Positions 6,380 to 12,631 of a stretch of DNA of 12,631 nucleotides are shown piece after piece. Below the pieces are notes generated by a model that was not told the origin of the DNA, made no database searches, and saw only the letters and a program-made list of their open reading frames with translations. The position numbers and the translations under genes are program-made. The stretch's first letter is position 1. Every line of letters starts with the position of its first letter. Source of the stretch: an uncultured Flavobacteriaceae bacterium (lineage in GTDB: Bacteria; Bacteroidota; Bacteroidia; Flavobacteriales; Flavobacteriaceae); assembly GCA_947311815.1 (NCBI GenBank), contig CAMZMA010000048.1, positions 1 to 12,631 of the forward strand. Direction: 5' to 3'.

Positions 6380-9328
6380 TTAATCTAAGGTATCGCAATG
6401 AAAGTATTTATGCTTTTTAATGATAGGAGCTTGTGTTTTTCCTCCATTCATTTTCTCTTTCAACATTAATTTAATGAGTTTACTTTTTTCTTGTTTGATA
6501 ATGGCTCTTTTTTGTTTATCAACCTTCGTATCAAAGTAAATTTTACCTTCTATAATTGTTTTTTCTGCTTTTGCATAAATGGATAGGGGATTGTCACTCC
6601 ACAAAACAACATCGGCATCTTTACCTACTTTTATACTTCCAACACGATGATCTAAATGCAATAATTTAGCAGGATTAATGGTAACCATATTCCACGCTTG
6701 TTCTTCTGTCATTCCGCCATATTTTACTGTTTTTGCAGCTTCTTGATTTAATCTTCTTGCCATTTCAGCATCATCAGAATTAATAGCCACCGTAATACCT
6801 TGATTGGTCATAATGGCAGCATTGTAGGGTATTGCATCATTTACTTCGTACTTATACGCCCACCAATCGGCAAAAGTAGAACCACCAACTCCGTGTTTTT
6901 TCATTTTATCAGCAACTTTGTATCCTTCTAAAATATGTGTAAAGGTGTTGATTTTAAAGTTGAATTGTTCTGCTACTTTCATCAGCATATTAATTTCTGA
7001 TTGTACATAAGAATGACACGTTATAAAGCGTTTTCCGTTAATAATTTCGGCTAAAGTTTCTAGCTCCATATCTTTTCTATACGGTTTGCCACTTTTTTTG
7101 AGTGCGTCATATTCTTTGGCTCTTGTAAAATAATCTACATACACTTGCTCAACACCCATACGGGTTTGCGGAAAACGAACCGTATTAAATTGCCCCCAGT
7201 TAGATTGTTTTACATTTTCGCCCAATGCAAATTTTATAAATTTATCATTGTTTTTGTATAGCATTTCAGCAGCATTATCTCCCCATTTTAATTTTATCAT
7301 AGCTGCTCTACCACCAATTGGGTTGGCAGAACCGTGTAAAATTTGAGCAGAGGTAACGCCACCTGCTAATTGACGGTAAATATTAATATCATTCGGATTT
7401 ACAACATCTTCAATAGTCACTTCTGCGGATGAATTGTGTCCTGCTTCATTAATTGCCGATGCGGCAATATGTGTGTGTTCATCAATAATACCAGCAGTAA
7501 TGTGTTTTCCTGTTCCATCAATAACAATAGCTCTTCGTGATTTTAAATTTTTACCAATTTTTGCTACTTTTCCGTCTTTTAGTAATACATCGGTATTTTT
7601 TAAAATGCCTTCTTTTTCGCTAGTCCAAACGGTAGCATTTTTTATTAAAATAGTTTGCTGTTTCGGTTGTGTGATGTTTCCGAAACCAATATTAGGATAG
7701 GTAACTGCAACTACTTCTGGAGTGTCTGTAGATTTTTTCTCCTCTTGTTTAGCATCCTCTTTTTTTGGTGCTTTTTTTGATGCAGACCAAACCGATTCGC
7801 TATTAGCTTCGTCATAAGCAATACCTTCTAACGAAGTGAAATTTGGTTTTCCTGTCATTCTTGTAAAACCTGACGATTCATTTAATGTCATATGAATCCA
7901 TCCATCTTTAAAAGAAAATGTAGAGTTTACTTTTTTATCACCTAATTGAATGCTTCCTTTTTGTTTTGTACCTTTCCCTTTGATTGTTAGTTCATAGATT
8001 TTACCATTAACAGATAAGGTGTAATTGCCCGAAATATCTTGAATATTCATATCGTTAATCACATTTTTATCTCCTTGAATCCAATGTTCATAAAAGGTAG
8101 TTTTTTTGTCAAAAACATCGCCAGAAGTGATGATAAAATTAGCGTAACTTCCTTTTTGCAGATTTCCAATGGTAGATTTTCCTAAGATTCTTGCAGGAAT
8201 TGTGGTTAAAGATGCCAATGCGTTTGTTTTATCAAATCCGTATTTGATAGCTTTTTGTAAGTTTTTAAGAAAGCTTTTTACCGATTTTAATTTGTGTGTT
8301 GTTAAAGCGAATGTAATTCCGTTTTTTGATAACACGCTTAAATTAGCAGGTTCTTGATTCCATTTTCTTAGTTCGCTTAACGAAATTTTATTTGCCAATA
8401 ACGGATTACTCACATCATACGGTTTTCTAAAATTGATAGGAATAACTAAGGTTGCATGGGTGTTTTTAACATCGTTGATACGTTCAAATTCATCGCCAGC
8501 ACCTACAATGGTGTACTGAATTCCTGCTTCATCTCCCACTTTATCAGCTCTTACCAAATCTAAATGATTATTAATTTCAAAAATTTGAGTTAAGTGTTGG
8601 TTTTTGTTTAATGCTTCTATTGCCAAATCTTTGTTTTTCATATTACCTTTAGCGTACCAATCGGCATCTAAATAAAGTTGACGCAACAAAGCCATTGCCC
8701 CCATACGAGAAGTAGGATACGCTTGTCTAGATAATTTACTTTTGTTAAATGATAAATACTGAGCAGATTTGTTGTCTAAAATTCGATATGCATCCGAAGA
8801 ATTTGGGTTTAAAGCGACTAATAATCCACTTCCTTGTACAATTCCGTCATTTATATGCGTATTTACCACGCCAAAACCAGCGTTTAAGTATTCTTTGGCT
8901 TTTGTGTTGTTAAAGCTAAATTTTGTAGCCGCATTTACATCAGGTCTAATATGGTCATTCCAATAATACCCCGTTCTTTCGGCATTATATTGTGGGCGGA
9001 AATTTTGTGTAGAAGGTCTTTTTACTTTGGCAATACCAAACGAAGAATATACATCTATAAAAGAGGGATAGATACTTTTGCCTTTGATATCGATAATTTT
9101 AGTGCCTTCTGGTATGGTAACTGATTTTCCTACTTGAAGTACTTTACCATCTTTAATTAATAAAGTTCCTTTTTTAATAACTTGTGTAGGTGTTACATAA
9201 ATAGTGGCGTTTTTAAACGCAATTAGTGTGTTTTTTGATGTTTTTACGCCCGTATTAGTCGGAAAATAATCTTGTGCATTAGCATAAGAAAAGACAAAGA
9301 GCAAAAAAATAATTAGTTGTTTTTTCAT
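6380..9328 (-). CDS. Exported double-domain amidohydrolase (inactive N-domain, active-type C-domain)
   Basis: The product has 982 residues; a signal peptide ends near Ala-Asn-Ala-Gln (16-19). Domain 1 (about 35-425) is an amidohydrolase-like fold with YPSFIDVYSS (87-96), where the metal-binding His pair should be (Tyr94, Ser96), and ALTTHK where the catalytic Asp should be. A beta-rich segment (about 430-505) follows, then a Lys/Glu-rich linker (517-535). Domain 2 (about 555-930) is a standard COG1228-type amidohydrolase with His618-Thr-His620, IGGRAAMIK (671-679), His772, His798 and Asp852 in INSDD. The tail is basic and ends HKYFHCDTLD. Active domains of this type hydrolyse cyclic amides or dipeptide-like bonds using one or two metal ions; the substrate here is unknown. 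The ATG at 9328 starts the signal peptide. The spacer upstream holds a palindrome (9367-9384). Confidence 0.88.
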   Translation of the reverse strand: MKKQLIIFLLFVFSYANAQDYFPTNTGVKTSKNTLIAFKNATIYVTPTQVIKKGTLLIKDGKVLQVGKSVTIPEGTKIIDIKGKSIYPSFIDVYSSFGIAKVKRPSTQNFRPQYNAERTGYYWNDHIRPDVNAATKFSFNNTKAKEYLNAGFGVVNTHINDGIVQGSGLLVALNPNSSDAYRILDNKSAQYLSFNKSKLSRQAYPTSRMGAMALLRQLYLDADWYAKGNMKNKDLAIEALNKNQHLTQIFEINNHLDLVRADKVGDEAGIQYTIVGAGDEFERINDVKNTHATLVIPINFRKPYDVSNPLLANKISLSELRKWNQEPANLSVLSKNGITFALTTHKLKSVKSFLKNLQKAIKYGFDKTNALASLTTIPARILGKSTIGNLQKGSYANFIITSGDVFDKKTTFYEHWIQGDKNVINDMNIQDISGNYTLSVNGKIYELTIKGKGTKQKGSIQLGDKKVNSTFSFKDGWIHMTLNESSGFTRMTGKPNFTSLEGIAYDEANSESVWSASKKAPKKEDAKQEEKKSTDTPEVVAVTYPNIGFGNITQPKQQTILIKNATVWTSEKEGILKNTDVLLKDGKVAKIGKNLKSRRAIVIDGTGKHITAGIIDEHTHIAASAINEAGHNSSAEVTIEDVVNPNDINIYRQLAGGVTSAQILHGSANPIGGRAAMIKLKWGDNAAEMLYKNNDKFIKFALGENVKQSNWGQFNTVRFPQTRMGVEQVYVDYFTRAKEYDALKKSGKPYRKDMELETLAEIINGKRFITCHSYVQSEINMLMKVAEQFNFKINTFTHILEGYKVADKMKKHGVGGSTFADWWAYKYEVNDAIPYNAAIMTNQGITVAINSDDAEMARRLNQEAAKTVKYGGMTEEQAWNMVTINPAKLLHLDHRVGSIKVGKDADVVLWSDNPLSIYAKAEKTIIEGKIYFDTKVDKQKRAIIKQEKSKLIKLMLKEKMNGGKTQAPIIKKHKYFHCDTLD

Positions 9329-9366
9329 TGAATTAGTTGTTTTGAATACGCTATAAAGATAGATAG

Positions 9367-9384
9367 AACTCTTGTAGAAGAGTT
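9367..9384. promoter_or_regulatory. 7-bp-arm palindrome upstream of the amidohydrolase operon
   Basis: AACTCTT-GTAG-AAGAGTT is a perfect inverted repeat, with another half-site AAGAGT at 9391-9396. It sits 38 bp or more upstream of the amidohydrolase start, where an operator would lie. On the - strand TATCTTTA (9355-9362) follows it, one base from the TAnnTTTG -7 box. On the + strand it is followed by TTTTT, so a weak terminator is an alternative reading. No regulator gene is adjacent. The role is a guess; the palindrome is certain. Confidence 0.35.
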
Positions 9385-9443
9385 GTTTTTAAGAGTGTTT
9401 TAACAAAAGTTTAAGAAACTCAAATCAATTGGTGTTCTATATC

Positions 9444-9485
9444 TGACGGGTTTTCCTCCTTCGTCGGATAACTTAAAACCTGTCA
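9444..9485. terminator. Hairpin with conserved CCTCCTTCG loop (copy 2), overlapping the DUF3810 stop
   Basis: The arm TGACGGGTTTT (9444-9454) pairs with AAAACCTGTCA (9475-9485) with one G-U-type difference. The loop is nearly the same as in the hairpin at 982-1032: CCTCCTTCG, one variable base, then CGGATAA. It forms the 3' end of the - strand DUF3810 gene: the right arm encodes the last residues of the protein and its TAA stop (9473-9475). It probably ends or stabilises that transcript and separates it from the amidohydrolase operon. Confidence 0.7.
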
Positions 9486-10567
9486 AGTGTATGTTTATTT
9501 ACATCTTCCAAATAATACCCAACCAATAAATCAACCACGTAATTGTAAGATTGAATTCCGTTTTGCTGTTTGTTTGCTTTTAAATATGCGTTGTATCCTT
9601 TTTTTACAATCGGCTCTAACGGATTTTTATACTTTTCCCAAAAATCATATCCATCTTGTATGTCTTTTTTAATGCCTTTATGGATGGTTTTATAGAGTTT
9701 TTTGTGTGTTTTTTTATCACGTTTGTAAATTTCATAAATTACATAACGCATCGCCATTTTATAACCAGAATATTGAAAATACACATCATTATTATGCATT
9801 GATGCTAAAAATCCAACAAAATTTGCTTCGTTTTCTGCTGCCCAACCAATTTGATGTGCCATTTCGTGGCAAGTAACCACAGGATATCCTGTTTTTATAA
9901 TTTTATCATTTACTTGCGCTTCACCCGTTAGCGGATTCATATACCCTGAAGTGCCATTATATGATTGAAACAAACTCATTAACGAGCTTTTTACAGATGC
10001 ATGCTGATAGGTTAACTGCGGATATTTTTCTGATAAATGCCGATAACCATCCGTTGCAAGATGATACATTTCTTTTGTCGAATACGGATTGACTACTTTT
10101 AAAGTATCAGACGTTGTAATAGCAACTTGAATTTTATTGGTTTTGTTGATGAGTTTTTCTGCCAAAGAAACCAATTGCGTTGTGGTGTAGTTACTTTGTT
10201 GAATTCCGAGGTTTTTAGACAAAGGTTCTCGGTAATAATTCAATCCCCAAAAAAGATAAAAACAAAAATAGATAACTGATAAAACAGCTGTAAAATGTAG
10301 AATTTTCGGAAGTATATTATTAAACCGCGATTTTATCAATCGATATAAAAAACGAAAGAAAATAAATAGCAAAAAACCTAACAAAACATCGCCTACAGAA
10401 AAAGGAATCCATCCTAAAAAAATACGTAAAAATTTACTGATAATTCTAAAAACGCCGTTAGAATAGTATTTTTCAATAAACGCAGGATAGTTACCTGCAA
10501 TTTGCACTAAAACTACCTGTAAAGGCAATAAAGTAGTAAGAATTTTGTTATTTTTTTTTGAAAACAT
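9473..10567 (-). CDS. DUF3810 family membrane protein with zinc-protease HExxH motif
   Basis: The product has 364 residues. Three hydrophobic stretches near the N-terminus (about 11-27, 46-78 with a break, and 90-109) anchor it in the inner membrane. The remaining C-terminal two-thirds is soluble. The soluble part carries TCHEMAHQIGWAAENEANF, with His234-Glu235-x-x-His238 and Glu residues at 245 and 247 as candidates for the third zinc ligand, as in gluzincin-type metallopeptidases. This arrangement matches DUF3810, common in Bacteroidota and Firmicutes, with no established substrate. Peptidase activity is inferred from the motif only. The ATG at 10567 gives the normal length for the family. 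It is divergent from dnaB across a 138-bp spacer. Its final codons and stop lie inside a hairpin repeat (9444-9485), so the natural C-terminus may have been altered by that repeat. Confidence 0.85.
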   Translation of the reverse strand: MFSKKNNKILTTLLPLQVVLVQIAGNYPAFIEKYYSNGVFRIISKFLRIFLGWIPFSVGDVLLGFLLFIFFRFLYRLIKSRFNNILPKILHFTAVLSVIYFCFYLFWGLNYYREPLSKNLGIQQSNYTTTQLVSLAEKLINKTNKIQVAITTSDTLKVVNPYSTKEMYHLATDGYRHLSEKYPQLTYQHASVKSSLMSLFQSYNGTSGYMNPLTGEAQVNDKIIKTGYPVVTCHEMAHQIGWAAENEANFVGFLASMHNNDVYFQYSGYKMAMRYVIYEIYKRDKKTHKKLYKTIHKGIKKDIQDGYDFWEKYKNPLEPIVKKGYNAYLKANKQQNGIQSYNYVVDLLVGYYLEDVNKHTLDRF

Positions 10568-10692
10568 CGCCCTAAAAATAAGAAAAGAAAATGGAAGTCA
10601 GCCACTTATTAACAAGATAATAACATTTTGACTAACAATTTTTGTGTACAAATAAAAGTATGAATTACAAAGCGTTATTCCTCTTAAAAAAT

Positions 10693-10700
10693 TACATTTG
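10693..10700 (+). promoter_or_regulatory. Candidate -7 box TACATTTG for dnaB
   Basis: TACATTTG fits the Bacteroidota -7 consensus TAnnTTTG exactly and ends 5 bp before the dnaB ATG at 10706. Transcription would begin about at the ATG, giving a leaderless or nearly leaderless mRNA. No clear TTG -33 box is seen at the expected distance upstream, which weakens the call. Confidence 0.4.
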
Positions 10701-10705
10701 TGGCA

Positions 10706-12217
10706 ATGGAAAAAGCGAATACATTTACAGGAAAAAAGATAGATAAAGCACGTATTATTAGCCTCGAAAAAGGAAAAATACCACCACAAGCAGTTGATTT
10801 AGAAGAAGCTGTGTTAGGCGCTATGATGATTGATAAAAAAGGAATTGATGATGTGATTGATATTTTACATCCTGATGCTTTTTACGACACCAAACACCAA
10901 GAAGTATATCGTGTTATTTATGAATTGTTCCAAAATTCGCAACCCATCGATTTGCTTACCGTGTCTAGTCAACTTAGAAAAAACGCCAAATTAGATTTGG
11001 TTGGCGGCGATTTTTATTTGATTCGTTTAACTCAAAAAGTAGCCTCTTCTGCACATATCGAGTTTCATGCACGTATCATTTTACAAAAATACATTCAGCG
11101 TAGATTAATTTCAATTTCAAGTGAAATTATAGAACATGCCTATGATGAAACTTCGGATGTTTTTGATTTATTAGACGAAGCAGAAACCAAACTTTTTGAA
11201 GTAACACAAGGTAATTTAAAGAAAAGTTCAGAAGGAGCAGGCGATTTGGTAGCACAAGCCTTAAAGAAAATTCAAGAAATTGGCAATAAAGAAGGAATGA
11301 GCGGTTTAGAAACGGGTTTTACCAAGTTAGACGCACTTACTTCTGGTTGGCAACCATCGGATTTAATTATTATTGCGGCAAGACCAGGTATGGGAAAAAC
11401 AGCTTTTGTAATTTCTATGGCAAAAAACATGGCGATAGATTTTAAGCATCCTGTGGCGTTGTTTTCTTTAGAGATGTCGTCAGTTCAGTTAATTACTCGT
11501 ATGATTTCTTCGGAAACTGGCTTAACATCAGAAAAACTAAGAAAAGGAAATTTAGCTGCACACGAGTGGGAACAATTAAATGTAAAGGTAAAAAGTTTGT
11601 CTGATGCTCCTATTTTTATTGATGATACGCCCGCACTTTCTATTTTCGATTTACGTGCCAAAGCCCGAAGATTGGTCTCGCAACATGGTGTAAAAATTAT
11701 TATTATTGATTATTTGCAGTTAATGACCGCAGGAAATGCTGGTGGCGGAAACCGTGAACAAGAAATCTCAACCATTTCTAGAAACTTAAAAGCTTTGGCA
11801 AAAGAATTGTCTGTCCCTGTAATCGCTTTATCGCAATTATCGCGTGCGGTAGAAACTCGTGGAGGAAGTAAAAGACCTTTATTGTCTGATTTACGTGAAT
11901 CGGGTGCTATTGAGCAAGATGCTGATATTGTATCGTTTATTTTTAGACCTGAATATTACGGAATGACAGAATGGGATGATGATGATCATACACCTTGCGA
12001 AGGACAAGGAGAGTTTATTGTAGCAAAACATAGAAATGGTGGTTTAGAAAATATCCGATTAAAGTTTACTGGTCATTTGGCAAAATTTTCTGATTTAGAA
12101 GAAGGTTTTAGTAGTGAGTTTCAATCTAAAATGAACGACACTTTTGATCCTGATGCACGTATAGAACCCAAAGATGCTTTTGGTTTAGGAAATAATGATG
12201 ACGATGTGCCTTTTTAG
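10706..12217 (+). CDS. dnaB: Replicative DNA helicase DnaB
   Basis: The product is the hexameric 5'-3' helicase that unwinds DNA at the replication fork; 503 residues from the ATG at 10706. A GTG at 10700 would add two residues, but it overlaps the putative -7 box, so ATG is preferred. The N-terminal domain (about 25-130) begins IPPQAVDLEEAVLGAMM, typical of DnaB. A linker with helices (about 140-175) leads to the RecA-like C-domain: Walker A ARPGMGKT (225-232), SLEMS (254-258), Walker B IIIIDYLQL (331-339), the ALSQLSRAVE sensor block (374-383), SDLRESGAIEQDAD (394-407) and KHRNGG (441-446, arginine finger). No intein interrupts it. The C-terminus ends NNDDDVPF, very like the SSB C-terminal tip. 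A glycosyltransferase gene follows 53 bp downstream on the same strand. Confidence 0.97.
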   Translation: MEKANTFTGKKIDKARIISLEKGKIPPQAVDLEEAVLGAMMIDKKGIDDVIDILHPDAFYDTKHQEVYRVIYELFQNSQPIDLLTVSSQLRKNAKLDLVGGDFYLIRLTQKVASSAHIEFHARIILQKYIQRRLISISSEIIEHAYDETSDVFDLLDEAETKLFEVTQGNLKKSSEGAGDLVAQALKKIQEIGNKEGMSGLETGFTKLDALTSGWQPSDLIIIAARPGMGKTAFVISMAKNMAIDFKHPVALFSLEMSSVQLITRMISSETGLTSEKLRKGNLAAHEWEQLNVKVKSLSDAPIFIDDTPALSIFDLRAKARRLVSQHGVKIIIIDYLQLMTAGNAGGGNREQEISTISRNLKALAKELSVPVIALSQLSRAVETRGGSKRPLLSDLRESGAIEQDADIVSFIFRPEYYGMTEWDDDDHTPCEGQGEFIVAKHRNGGLENIRLKFTGHLAKFSDLEEGFSSEFQSKMNDTFDPDARIEPKDAFGLGNNDDDVPF

Positions 12218-12270
12218 AAACTGTTTTGAAACGTTTATGATGAGGGTTATAACTCATAATTTGTATAGAA

Positions 12271-12631
12271 ATGGTTAAAAAAATAGGATTCATTGTAAAT
12301 GCAGAAAAAATATCTTCTAATGCAAACGGAGGAGCTGCTGTATTGTACAGTCATTTAGAAATCTTATACAAAACAGGCTTTGAAGTGGTTTTATTAGCTG
12401 TTTTATGGAATGAGCCCTACACATTTAAAGAAGATGATTATACCGAAATTCGACCCTTTGTAAAAGAAATTAAACAGTACAAAGCCCAAATTGAACAACC
12501 GAATAAAGGCTTGTCAAGAATTAAAAACGCTATTTTTAACCCTGCAAAATTTGAGTATTATTTTATCAATCAACAAAATATACAGTTTTTACATCAATTT
12601 GTAAAAGAAAACAAGATAGATGCTATCATTG
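12271..12631 (+). CDS. Probable glycosyltransferase, N-terminal part (3' end outside window)
   Basis: An ATG at 12271 opens a frame with no stop to the right edge (120 full codons), so the gene is truncated by the window. The visible part starts with a beta strand (KKIGFIVNAE), a glycine-containing loop (NANGGAAVLYSHLEIL) and a second strand (FEVVLLAVLW), the usual first Rossmann half of a GT-B, GT4-like glycosyltransferase. No signal peptide is present. It lies 53 bp after dnaB, so read-through co-transcription is possible. The sequence ATAATTTG 7 bp before the ATG resembles, but does not match, the TAnnTTTG -7 box. The acceptor-binding N-domain is variable, so the family call is moderate and substrate cannot be given. 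Confidence 0.6.
   Translation, partial: MVKKIGFIVNAEKISSNANGGAAVLYSHLEILYKTGFEVVLLAVLWNEPYTFKEDDYTEIRPFVKEIKQYKAQIEQPNKGLSRIKNAIFNPAKFEYYFINQQNIQFLHQFVKENKIDAII

Noticed and set aside
3314..9672. Antisense open frames at 3314-3610 (-), 4647-4832 (-), 5899-6267 (+), 7434-7700 (+), 8169-8357 (+), 8769-8966 (+), 9487-9672 (+)
   Set aside because: Each lies wholly or mostly opposite a well-conserved gene, has odd composition (Pro/Ser/Phe-rich) and shows no domain; they are shadows.
10598..10789. Small - strand frame crossing the dnaB start
   Set aside because: Cys/Phe-rich composition, overlaps the conserved dnaB N-terminus and the divergent promoter region; no sign of a real protein.
1..12631. 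A linked defence, toxin-antitoxin or biosynthetic novelty cluster
   Set aside because: Genes are housekeeping or envelope types in separate units; nothing links them beyond neighbourhood.

Overview
This window looks like AT-rich chromosome from a marine-type Flavobacteriaceae (Bacteroidota; a Tenacibaculum/Polaribacter-like relative is a guess). The clues are a stand-alone transketolase N-terminal half, a BshA bacillithiol enzyme, a DUF3810 membrane protein, a flavobacterial-type DnaB, almost no Shine-Dalgarno sequences before genes, one TAnnTTTG-type -7 box, and spacers full of short palindromic repeats of the 'GTCGTTGAGCG...GTCGAAACGAC' and 'TGTCATT(C/G)CGA' kinds. I see no tRNA, rRNA, insertion sequence, phage gene or CRISPR array.

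Layout. Positions 1-824 (+) hold the C-terminal part of a GT-B glycosyltransferase cut by the left edge. Positions 825-1327 are non-coding and hold two copies of one palindrome (the first with both arms doubled), a perfect 16-bp-arm hairpin and a short leader. Positions 1328-2587 (+) encode a secreted protein that I recall being named 'asparagine synthetase B' in databases. Its visible motifs instead suggest a class I glutamine-amidotransferase-like fold. Positions 2588-2849 are repeats plus a T12 tract. Transketolase N-half (2850-3695) and bshA (3835-4962) follow on the + strand. The - strand then carries DUF3810 (10567-9473), a 982-residue double amidohydrolase (9328-6380) and a 435-residue amidohydrolase homologue (6368-5061). 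The last two are 11 bp apart and probably co-transcribed. dnaB (10706-12217, +) diverges from the DUF3810 gene, and a second partial glycosyltransferase begins at 12271 and runs off the right edge.

How it fits together. Most genes are housekeeping or envelope functions: glycan assembly (both edges), central carbon metabolism (transketolase), thiol redox (BshA), replication (DnaB) and periplasmic hydrolase-like proteins. I found no clear new defence or mobile system. The points most worth a second look are: (a) three amidohydrolase domains in one operon, of which two have lost the metal-binding His-x-His and the catalytic Asp; (b) a DnaB helicase ending in an SSB-like acidic tip (DDDVPF); (c) a hairpin family whose loop is more conserved than its arms and carries CCTCCTT, the anti-Shine-Dalgarno core; (d) repeats placed so tightly against genes that they supply stop codons; and (e) a transketolase N-half without its C-half next to it.
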